Origin: JBOGGN01 sp050744165
GTDB taxonomy: Bacteria > Actinomycetota > Acidimicrobiia > Acidimicrobiales > Palsa-688
Direction: 5' to 3'
DNA length: 8,553 nt
Assembly (NCBI GenBank): GCA_050744165.1
Contig: JBOGGN010000170.1
Span: 1-8,553 of the forward strand
The notes beneath the pieces were generated by a model. It did no database searches. It was not told the DNA's origin and saw nothing but the letters and a program-made list of their open reading frames with translations. Positions 1 through 5,148 of this stretch are shown here, piece after piece. Numbering within the stretch: the first letter of the stretch is position 1; every line of letters begins with the position of its first letter. The position numbers and the translations under genes were made by a program.

Positions 1-8
1 CTCTCGCC

Positions 9-44
9 GGAAAGGTAGCGAGTCGAACCAGACTCGCGGTTTCC
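9..44 (+). repeat. Hairpin in the IS left-end leader, upstream of the transposase
   Basis: GCGAGTC (18-24) and GACTCGC (31-37) form a perfect 7-bp stem with a 6-nt loop. An outer stem GGAAA (9-13) with TTTCC (40-44) extends it across a small internal loop. It sits 32 bases before the transposase GTG. It may be part of the end structure recognised by the transposase, or an RNA structure that limits transposase expression. The pairing is visible; the role is inference. Confidence 0.55.
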
Positions 45-76
45 ACACCAAAACCTCACGACGAAAGAAGGTCACC

Positions 77-262
77 GTGGAACCCACACAACAGTATGTC
101 GGCGTCGACTTGCATCGCCGTCGCAGCGTGATCGTGCGCCGCGACGCGGCGGGCGAGACCCTGGAGACGGTCCGTATCGACAACGGGGCGGTTGCCCTGG
201 CGGCAGAGTTGGCGAAGGCGGGCGAGAACCCTGAGGTGGTCCTGGAGGCCACCTACGGCTGG
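77..262 (+). CDS. IS110 transposase, 5' exon (residues 1-62)
   Basis: This exon encodes the start of the DEDD (RuvC-like) recombinase of an IS110 element. The GTG start at 77 is preceded by AGAAGG (66-71) at a good distance. Residues include YVGVDLH with the first catalytic Asp (D11), and VVLEATYGW with the catalytic Glu (E57), both typical of the Pfam DEDD_Tnp_IS110 domain. The frame continues past 262 only into the intron and stops at 281-283 (V-R-H-E-A-P-stop), so an unspliced mRNA gives just a 68-residue peptide. The exon ends exactly on a codon boundary (Trp62), and the family-typical sequence TYGW-YWAAD resumes at 2422. The alternative that this is a dead gene fragment is unlikely, given intact reading frames on both sides of an apparently complete intron. 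Confidence 0.9.
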
Positions 263-857
263 GTGCGCCACGAGGCGCCATGAACCGGGCGGGGTGGGAG
301 ACCCCGCCTGTGGCCTGTCGCAGCAGGTCATTGGAGCTGGAGGCAGCCTGACCTCGGAGGTGCGGGGAAGGGTGGGAGCAGCCTTGACAACGGCGGGGCG
401 GGTCGGCACTGCCAGACGACCCGGGCCTGTCTAGCGAGACGGAGAGGTGTACGAGTGCAGAAACCAGTGGTGGAACCCCCTCAAGAAGTTAGGACCGGCT
501 CGAACCTGGTGGATCTGGGCCGGGATGGCAGTGCGCCGCTTCTCCCTACAACCGGGAGGGGCGGCCTCGACGCCGTGAGGTTTGTGGTGTCGGGGGCCAC
601 GGTGAATGCCTGCGGCGTAGCCGTGGACAGGCCTGCAGGGGAAAAGCTGGGCGCCGATCCCGTCGACCGGTTGGTGGTGAACGTGGGAACCGTCTCCGGT
701 GCGCCTGCCTGGCGGCCCGTTGGGCTGTCAGTGGCAAGGCACGCCGTCTGCTGATGTGCCGGGGACGGGGCGGGGGGTCCGTAGTAGTCCGAGGCCGGGA
801 AAGCCGGTCGCATGGCGAAGGGACCCAGCGAGTCCGCAATGGTGGGATTGGAAGGCC
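263..857 (+). ncRNA. Group II intron ribozyme, domains I-III and 5' side of domain IV
   Basis: About 600 nt with no credible protein, lying between the intron 5' end and the Shine-Dalgarno of the maturase. This is where domains I to III must be. Local stems are plain, for example GGCGGGGT with ACCCCGCC close to the 5' end (around 288-308). Short segments complementary to the end of the 5' exon occur here (CAGCC at 344-348 and 379-383 against GGCTG at 257-261; AGGTG at 358-362 and 445-449 against CACCT at 250-254). They are candidates for EBS1 and EBS2, but I did not fold the RNA. Open frames in this stretch look like non-coding shadows. Confidence 0.75.
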
Positions 858-864
858 AGGAGGT
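858..864 (+). promoter_or_regulatory. Ribosome binding site that decides the maturase start
   Basis: AGGAGGT is a near-perfect Shine-Dalgarno, 5 nt before GTG 870. The frame is open upstream to an ATG at 699, but that part has unusual composition, lies in the ribozyme region and has no comparable site. GTG 870 is therefore preferred. Confidence 0.8.
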
Positions 865-869
865 CGCCG

Positions 870-2300
870 GTGAATATCGACGCACCGCCTCTCGATCTGT
901 ATCAGGCCGAGCGGCGGGTACTGGAGATCCAGACCAAGTTGCATCGATGGGCGACCGACGATCCTGATCGCCGGTTCGATGACCTTTTCAACCTTGTCGC
1001 TGATCCCGCGTTTCTGGTGGTGGCGTGGGATCGGGTGCGGGGCAATAGAGGGGCCCGGTCCAAGGGGGTCGATGGGATCGCACCGCGCTCCATCGTCTTC
1101 GGCAAAGAGGCGTTCTTGTCCCGGCTGCGAGACGATCTCAAGGCCGGGCGGTTCGCCCCGATGCCGGTGCGGGAGAAGCTGATCCCCAAGAAGGGGGGCA
1201 AGCTTCGCGGGTTAGGTATCCCCACCGCAGCCGACAGGACCATCCAGGCGGCCCTGAAACTGGTGCTGGAACCGATCTTCGAGGCGGACTTCAAGCCGTG
1301 CAGCTACGGCTTCCGCCCCAGACGCCGAGCCCAGGACGCCATCGAGGAGATCTTCTTCTACGCCACCCACTCCTATCAGTGGGTGCTGGAAGGGGACATC
1401 AAATCGTGCTTCGACGAAATCTCCCATCTCGGTCTCATGGACCGGGTGCGGGCCAGAGTCGGGGACAAGCGTGTCCTGGGGTTGGTGAAGGCGTTCCTCA
1501 AATCCGGGATCCTCGGTGAGGACCAGGTGCTGCGGGACACGGTCACCGGCACCCCGCAAGGCGGCATCTTGTCGCCCCTGCTGGCGAACATCGCCCTCTC
1601 GGTCCTCGACGAGCACTTCGTCGCCGCCTGGGAGTCCTGGGGCGGCACGTATGAGCGCAGACGGCGGCGTGTCAAGGGTCTCGCCACCTACCGCCTGGTG
1701 CGGTATGCCGACGATTTTGTCGTCATGGTGGCGGGAAACCAGCAGCACACCGAGGCGTTGCGTGCCGTGGTGGCCGAGGTCCTCGCCCCGATGGGTCTAC
1801 GCCTGTCGGAGGAGAAAACCGTGGTCACCCACGTCGACAACGGGTTCGACTTCTTGGGTTTCCACATTCAACGGAAACGCAAGCAGGGAACGCAGAGGCG
1901 CACCATCTACACCTACCCGTCCAAGGCCGCCCTGGCGGCGGTCAAGGCGAAGGTGCGGACGCTGACGCAAGGACAGACGAACCAGACGCTCGCCGACCTC
2001 CTGGCCCGGGTCAACCCGGTGCTGCGAGGTTGGGCCAACTATTTCCGGCACGGCGTGTCCAAAGCGACCTTCGACTACCTCAACGCCTTCAGTTGGCGCC
2101 GGGTGGTCAACTGGCTTCGCCACAAGCACCCGCGTGCCACATGGAAATGGCTCCGACGCCGCTATCTACCCAGGTGGCGGCCCACGGAGGGCAAGGCGAC
2201 GCTGCTCAACCCGTGCACGATCCCTGTCACCAGGTATCGCTATCGGGGCGAGCGGATCCCTACGCCGTGGATGAGCGTTGACGAAAGGAGCGTCGCCTAA
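870..2300 (+). CDS. ltrA: Group II intron reverse transcriptase/maturase (LtrA type)
   Basis: A 476-residue intron-encoded protein that binds the intron RNA, helps it splice and copies it into DNA at a new target (retrohoming). The RT domain spans roughly residues 45-335: KLRGLGIPTAADR (111-123), YGFRPRR (146-152), LEGDIKSCFD with catalytic Asp176, GTPQGGILSPLLAN (227-240), and YADD (279-282) with catalytic Asp281 and Asp282, then FDFLGF (327-332). The maturase (X) and group II-specific C-terminal segment is at about 345-435, including LRGWANYFRHG (385-395). The basic tail to residue 476 has no Cys pairs or HNH pattern, so no endonuclease domain is present. Such proteins usually use nicked or single-stranded DNA, such as replication forks, for priming. 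The GTG start is chosen for its strong Shine-Dalgarno and because family members begin around the D-L-Y-Q-A-E-R-R segment. The frame is intact and all catalytic residues are present. Confidence 0.95.
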   Translation: MNIDAPPLDLYQAERRVLEIQTKLHRWATDDPDRRFDDLFNLVADPAFLVVAWDRVRGNRGARSKGVDGIAPRSIVFGKEAFLSRLRDDLKAGRFAPMPVREKLIPKKGGKLRGLGIPTAADRTIQAALKLVLEPIFEADFKPCSYGFRPRRRAQDAIEEIFFYATHSYQWVLEGDIKSCFDEISHLGLMDRVRARVGDKRVLGLVKAFLKSGILGEDQVLRDTVTGTPQGGILSPLLANIALSVLDEHFVAAWESWGGTYERRRRRVKGLATYRLVRYADDFVVMVAGNQQHTEALRAVVAEVLAPMGLRLSEEKTVVTHVDNGFDFLGFHIQRKRKQGTQRRTIYTYPSKAALAAVKAKVRTLTQGQTNQTLADLLARVNPVLRGWANYFRHGVSKATFDYLNAFSWRRVVNWLRHKHPRATWKWLRRRYLPRWRPTEGKATLLNPCTIPVTRYRYRGERIPTPWMSVDERSVA

Positions 2301-2323
2301 GCCTGGCGGCATGGGCTCGTGGA

Positions 2324-2357
2324 GAGCCGGATGCGGTGGAAGTCGCACGTCCGGTTC
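2324..2357 (+). ncRNA. Group II intron domain V (catalytic hairpin)
   Basis: A 34-nt hairpin beginning GAGCCGGATGCGG and ending CGTCCGGTTC, the usual length. It keeps the AGC triad (2325-2327), a GNRA-type tetraloop (GGAA) and the two-nucleotide bulge region before the closing stem. It starts 24 nt after the maturase stop codon. Domain V is the most conserved part of the ribozyme and binds the catalytic metal ions. Confidence 0.95.
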
Positions 2358-2421
2358 GGTGGGAGGGCCGGGGAAACGGACCAGCCGATGAGGCTGGCAC
2401 TGCGCCCCGGTCCCACCCAAC
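2358..2421 (+). ncRNA. Group II intron domain VI and 3' splice site
   Basis: Stems GGTGGG (2358-2363) with CCCACC (2412-2417), CCGGGG (2368-2373) with CCCCGG (2405-2410), and CCAGCC (2381-2386) with GGCTGG (2392-2397) build a long hairpin directly after domain V. The intron ends CAAC at 2421. A2415 is the seventh base from the 3' end, the usual branch-point position, but in the simplest fold it can pair with T2360 rather than bulge. Branching versus hydrolytic splicing is therefore undecided. Confidence 0.85.
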
Positions 2422-3252
2422 TACTGGGCGGCCGACGTGCTGGCCGAGTGCGGCGCCAACGTGCATCTGGCCCACCCGCTGGGCAACAACTGGGGGAACC
2501 GGCGGGTGAAGAACGACGAACGCGACGCCGGCGACCTTGTCGACCTGTTGCGTCTGGGACGCCTGGCCGAGGCGTATGTCGCCCCGCCGGGGCTGCGGGA
2601 ACTGCGGGAACTGGTGCGGCACCGGGCGAAGCTGGTGGCCATCCGCTCCGGTTTGAAGGCCCAGGTGCATGCCGTGTTGGCGAAGGAAGGGGTGGCGGTG
2701 GCGGCACCGAAGGGACTGTGGAGCATGGCCGGGCGGGCGATGCTGGCGGCGGTCGAGCTGGGCGACGCCTACCGGCTTCGGGTCGACTCGCTGCTCAAGC
2801 TGATCGACGAGCTGGACGGAGAGGTGGCCCGCTTCGAGGGGATCGTGGCCGACGTCCTGGCGGAGCATCCCGGCTACCGGGCGATCCAGGCGATTGACGG
2901 TGTCGGCCCGATCCTGGCGGCAGTGTTCGTGGCCGAAATCGGCGACGTCGACCGTTTCGCGGGCCCCGCCCAGCTGTGCTCGTGGGCCGGCCTGACACCG
3001 CGCCACCGCGAGTCCGACATCACCGTGCACCGGGGGCATATCACCAAGCAGGGCAGCCGCCTGGTGCGCTGGGCGGCGGTCGAAGCGGTGGGACGCCAAG
3101 GCGCCAACACCGCCGTGGCCGCCCATCATCACCGGGTGGCCGAACGGCGAGGCAGTGGCATCGGCCGTGTCGCCGCCGCCCGCAAACTTCTCGTCCTCGT
3201 CTACTGGGGCCTGCGCGACGGTCACATCCGCTGTCTGGCCTCGGCGAGTTGA
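2422..3252 (+). CDS. IS110 transposase, 3' exon (residues 63-338)
   Basis: This exon holds the rest of the DEDD transposase/recombinase. Joined to 77-262 it gives 338 residues, close to the usual 320-400 of the family. It contains HLAHPLG (77-83 of the joined protein) and KNDERDAGDL with the third and fourth acidic residues (D94 and D97). A helical linker follows, then the C-terminal Transposase_20 (Tnp) domain, with AIDGVGPILAA (about 219-229), SWAGLTPRHRES (about 249-260) and HITKQGSRLVRW (about 268-279). In characterised IS110 proteins the Tnp domain supplies a nucleophilic serine; Ser260 is the likely equivalent, with Ser274 an alternative. These enzymes are guided by a structured non-coding RNA from the same element. 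The exon has no start of its own apart from an in-frame GTG at 2437, so translation depends on splicing. The frame is intact to TGA 3250-3252. Confidence 0.93.
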   Translation, partial: YWAADVLAECGANVHLAHPLGNNWGNRRVKNDERDAGDLVDLLRLGRLAEAYVAPPGLRELRELVRHRAKLVAIRSGLKAQVHAVLAKEGVAVAAPKGLWSMAGRAMLAAVELGDAYRLRVDSLLKLIDELDGEVARFEGIVADVLAEHPGYRAIQAIDGVGPILAAVFVAEIGDVDRFAGPAQLCSWAGLTPRHRESDITVHRGHITKQGSRLVRWAAVEAVGRQGANTAVAAHHHRVAERRGSGIGRVAAARKLLVLVYWGLRDGHIRCLASAS

Positions 3253-3486
3253 CGACCCCGGCGCAGCCAGCACGCGAGCTCGCTACTTGTCATGACCCCC
3301 GCCTCAGGCGGCGTGGTCGCCGATTTGATTGAGCCCGTCTGGCTGCGGCCGAACCCCTCCATGCCACCGTGTCGTGGCGGATAGATGACCGGCGTCCGGG
3401 TTCATACAAACCCGCCACGCCCTTGAGCAAGTAACGCTCACTGGAGCAGGACCGCTACGAGCCACCCACCGGGAAAAGCGCACCCA

Positions 3487-3508
3487 ACGAAGCCGCAGGC
3501 GGCTTCGT
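3487..3508. repeat. Perfect short inverted repeat in the IS 3' end
   Basis: ACGAAGCCGC (3487-3496) and GCGGCTTCGT (3499-3508) are complementary over 10 bp around a 2-base centre, so the hairpin would have a 9-bp stem and a 4-nt loop. It could be a stem of the element's non-coding RNA or a terminator for the transposase transcript. There is no T-run after it, so a simple Rho-independent terminator is not supported. Confidence 0.6.
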
Positions 3509-3663
3509 CAAACCATTATCCCCGCAGGGTTACCGGGCCCTCAAGGCTTCCCCTACGGGCGGCCTGCGGCCGGCCTTGACCGCCCTGGGTTTGACGCGCC
3601 CCGACGAAGACAAACCCTGCCCCTACGGGGCCAAAGGAGCCGGGAAAAACCGTCCCGGCACTC

Positions 3664-3669
3664 TTGACA
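3664..3669 (+). promoter_or_regulatory. Outward -35-like box at the IS right end
   Basis: TTGACA is a perfect -35 consensus about 14 bases inside the predicted right terminus, reading outward. In IS110-family elements a -35 box in the right end and a -10 box in the left end are brought together when the element circularises, creating a promoter. The left-end -10 would lie outside this window, so only half of the prediction can be seen. It could also act on a chance -10 in the flanking DNA. Confidence 0.4.
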
Positions 3670-3682
3670 CAGAGCGCTCCTT

Positions 3683-4290
3683 CATAGATGACATCGGAAC
3701 ACGGCCTGGCGGGGCCGGTTGTCCTTCTCGCAGTGCCCCAGGCGGGGCAGGTGCGGGAGATGACGCGGGGGTCGACGGCGATCTAACTCGCGACCAGCGT
3801 CTTCCGCTTTGTACGCGAGGTATCGCAGGAGTTGCCCCATCCGGCGTGGTGGATGGACCGGTTGACGCCGGCCTTGGCAAGCGCCGGGGTTACTTAACAC
3901 CCCTAACACAAGTGCAGGGCGCTATCACGCCCTGCGCTTGTGTTAGGCGCGTTAAGTCAAGGCCTGTTGGCCTCGAAGACGTCCTGTCCGTCGGGGCGGG
4001 AGCGGGCCGGCGAACCATGCTGGCGATGGCCAGGTTTTCGTGGACGATCAGGTCATACCGCTCGACCAGCCCCCGGGACAGGCGGTGTGCGAGGTCGGCC
4101 CGGCAGCGGGCCACCTTGCGGGTGCCGGGCGGCCACCGCCTCCACCGCCTTGCGTCCCGTTTGGAGCCTCCGGTTTTGCGGGCCCGTCCCGCTGGGCTTG
4201 GGCCAGGTTGCGGCAGCTGGCGGGCGGGGCGGGGCGGGGATTGGCTGTCAGCTGGCCGTCGGAGGTGGCGATGGTGGACACTCCAACAAA
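3683..4290 (-). pseudogene. tnpB: Decayed TnpB (IS200/IS605-type OrfB) remnant, interrupted by the IS and by a palindrome
   Basis: Read on the - strand, several frames give consecutive TnpB segments. VGVSTIATSDGQLTANPRP (about 4287-4230) is the RuvC-I region with its Asp missing. RKVARCRADLAHRLSRGLVE, then YDLIVHENLAIASMVRRP (about 4120-4000), keeps the RuvC-II Glu. DGQDVFEANR (to about 3960), AKAGVNRSIHHAGWG (about 3880-3840) and LLRYLAYKAEDAGREL (about 3838-3790) follow. Next comes VDPRVISRTCPAWG, with the second zinc-finger Cys changed to Trp, and HCEKDNRPRQAVFRCHL, ending at 3683. At least four frame changes are needed, so no protein is made. The N-terminal domains are absent beyond 4290, and the C-terminal end is cut by the IS110 element. 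TnpB is an RNA-guided nuclease in intact transposons; here it is only a relic. Confidence 0.85.
3892..3957. repeat. 66-bp near-perfect palindrome inserted in tnpB
   Basis: ACTTAAC (3892-3898) pairs with GTTAAGT (3951-3957). After a 3/3-nt internal loop, CCTAACACAAG (3902-3912) pairs with CTTGTGTTAGG (3937-3947). One T/G mismatch position follows, then GCAGGGCG (3914-3921) pairs with CGCCCTGC (3928-3935) around the loop CTATCA. The whole unit splits TnpB between the EANR and AKAGVNRSI segments. No target duplication is obvious. It resembles a small REP- or MITE-like unit. The outer 7-mers also fit the RYYYAAC/GTTRRRY boxes of integron attC sites, but no integron gene is near. Confidence 0.85.
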
Positions 4291-4306
4291 TGTTGACGTT
4301 ATTTGT
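4286..4306. repeat. Small inverted repeat at the edge of the tnpB remnant
   Basis: ACAAAT (4286-4291) and ATTTGT (4301-4306) flank a 9-base spacer in an AT-richer patch. It lies where recognisable TnpB sequence stops, so it may mark an old junction. The remaining bases to 4357, between here and the enoyl-CoA hydratase stop codon, show no gene and no clear terminator hairpin. Confidence 0.35.
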
Positions 4307-4357
4307 GCACGAGCCCATACGCCACACGGCGCTCCTGTCCCTGCTGCACCCGCCAGC

Positions 4358-5134
4358 TCAGCGCCCCGTGAACTTCGCCTTGCCCGGCCCCGCCTGGAGG
4401 AACGATTGGACGCCAATGCGGGCATCGTCGCTCTCGAACGACCGCCGAAACAGCACCGCCTCGAGGTCCAGGCCCTCCGACAACGAGCGGTCCAGCCCGC
4501 CGTCGATGGCTTCCTTGGCCAGACCCTGGGCGACGACGGCGCCGGCCGCCAAGCGCGACGCCAGCGCCAGCGCCGCGTCGAACACCTCGGTGGCGGGGAC
4601 TACCTGATCCGCCAGTCCCATCCGCAATGCCTCCGCGGCGTCCACCATGCGGCCCGTGAACACCAGGTCCTTGGCCCGCGAGGCACCGACCAACCGGGCC
4701 AGGCGCTGGGTCCCGCCGGCACCGGGAATGATCCCGAGCAGCACTTCGGGCTGGCCCATCCGAGCAGTGTCGGCCACGAGGCGGAAATCACAGGCGCACG
4801 CCAGCTCGCATCCGCCCCCAAGGGCGTAGCCGGTCACCGCCGCGATGACCGCCCTCGGAATCGCCGCCAGAGCGTCCAGCGCGCCACGGAAGGCGCGGCT
4901 GACGGCCCCCGCCTGATCGGGGCCTCCAAACTCGTTGATGTCGGCGCCGGCCGCGAAGATGCGTTCGCCCCCCCACACCACAACCGCGCCCGGCGGGTCA
5001 TCGACGAGCGTCCGACCCACGGCTTCCAGCTGGGACAGCAGTGCAGTCGAAAGGGCGTTGGCCTTCGGCCGGTCGAGGCGCACGACCGCCACCCCGTCGT
5101 GACGCCGCTCCAGGAAAACGAACTCGTCGGACAC
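4358..5134 (-). CDS. Enoyl-CoA hydratase/isomerase (crotonase family)
   Basis: A 258-residue crotonase-fold enzyme, the normal length for the family. It probably hydrates trans-2-enoyl-CoA in fatty acid or branched-chain acid breakdown in the cytosol. The oxyanion-hole segment is AAGADINEF (residues 61-69). The second is YALGGGCELACACD (103-116), with catalytic Glu110. GQPEVLLGIIPGAGGTQR (127-144) supplies the second catalytic Glu130, so true hydratase activity is more likely than a non-hydratase relative. The GTG start at 5134 is chosen because it gives the family-typical N-terminus and follows the meaB stop by 14 nt; an upstream in-frame GTG at 5203 would overlap meaB by 55 nt. No strong Shine-Dalgarno is seen, in line with translation coupled to meaB. 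The exact acyl substrate cannot be told. Confidence 0.9.
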   Translation of the reverse strand: MSDEFVFLERRHDGVAVVRLDRPKANALSTALLSQLEAVGRTLVDDPPGAVVVWGGERIFAAGADINEFGGPDQAGAVSRAFRGALDALAAIPRAVIAAVTGYALGGGCELACACDFRLVADTARMGQPEVLLGIIPGAGGTQRLARLVGASRAKDLVFTGRMVDAAEALRMGLADQVVPATEVFDAALALASRLAAGAVVAQGLAKEAIDGGLDRSLSEGLDLEAVLFRRSFESDDARIGVQSFLQAGPGKAKFTGR

Positions 5135-5148
5135 CGGCGAAAGGCTAA

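Larger units (their letters stand above)
263..2421 (+). mobile_element. Group II intron (2159 nt) with internal reverse transcriptase
   Basis: A retroelement and self-splicing ribozyme inserted in sense orientation in the IS110 transposase gene. The 5' end reads GTGCGCC, matching the GUGYG consensus. The 3' end reads CCAAC, matching the terminal AY rule. Domain V (2324-2357) and domain VI (2358-2418) follow the reverse transcriptase stop codon. The boundaries are set independently by the host protein: removing 263-2421 fuses GGCTGG to TACTGG in phase 0 and restores the conserved TYGWYWAAD segment. The RNA looks like a IIB-type bacterial intron with its ORF in domain IV, but I do not assign a lineage. 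The encoded protein lacks an HNH endonuclease domain. Confidence 0.95.
1..3683 (+). mobile_element. IS110-family insertion sequence, left end not in window, split by a group II intron
   Basis: The element is recognised from its DEDD transposase (77-262 joined to 2422-3252). It has a short visible 5' leader and a long 3' non-coding end. The left terminus is not recognisable and probably lies upstream of base 1. The right terminus is placed at about 3683, because from there rightwards the - strand resumes codons of a TnpB gene (reading F-R-C-H-L towards lower coordinates), while the bases to the left do not continue TnpB. The IS110 family moves through a circular intermediate, usually has no true terminal inverted repeats and makes no obvious target duplication, so the ends cannot be fixed from sequence alone. 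Without the intron the visible part would be about 1.5 kb, a normal IS110 size. Confidence 0.8.
3253..3683 (+). ncRNA. IS 3' non-coding end; candidate guide (bridge/seek) RNA region
   Basis: There is no credible protein in these 431 bases, but many self-complementary segments are present. GTGGCGG (3374-3380) pairs with CCGCCAC (3412-3418) and encloses CCGG-CGT-CCGG (3389-3399). Further stems are TCAAGGC (3541-3547) with GCCTTGA (3573-3579), GGGTTTG (3587-3593) with CAAACCC (3611-3617), and GCCGGGA (3639-3645) with TCCCGGC (3653-3659). IS110 relatives encode their guide RNA in the longer non-coding end: upstream of the gene in the IS110 group, downstream in the IS1111 group. Only 76 bases of the left side are visible, so the group cannot be decided, but a 431-nt structured 3' end fits the IS1111 layout. 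ATAGATGAC at 3381-3389, inside the first structure, is identical to the DNA just outside the right end (3684-3692). RNA boundaries are unknown. Confidence 0.45.

Noticed and set aside
699..869. N-terminal extension of the intron reverse transcriptase to ATG 699
   Set aside because: The extension lies in ribozyme sequence, lacks similarity to the family, and GTG 870 has a near-perfect Shine-Dalgarno.
2260..3273. Long open frame (337 codons) on the - strand opposite the transposase 3' exon
   Set aside because: It is an antisense shadow of a GC-rich gene; the translation is rich in His, Arg, Gln and Pro and matches no family I recognise, while the + strand gives clear IS110 motifs.
3300..3380. 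Missing TnpB C-terminus within the IS 3' end, suggested by the shared ATAGATGAC
   Set aside because: Translating the - strand leftwards from 3390 gives no C-G-H or H-A-D-V-N pattern in any frame, so the shared 9-mer is not a duplicated tnpB fragment.
3639..3659. Rho-independent terminator for the transposase
   Set aside because: The 7-bp hairpin is real but is not followed by a T-run; it fits better as part of the structured IS end.
3576..4607. Open frame (343 codons) on the + strand through the IS end and tnpB relic
   Set aside because: It runs across the IS boundary, the palindrome and the tnpB remnant without any recognisable domain; chance frame in GC-rich DNA.
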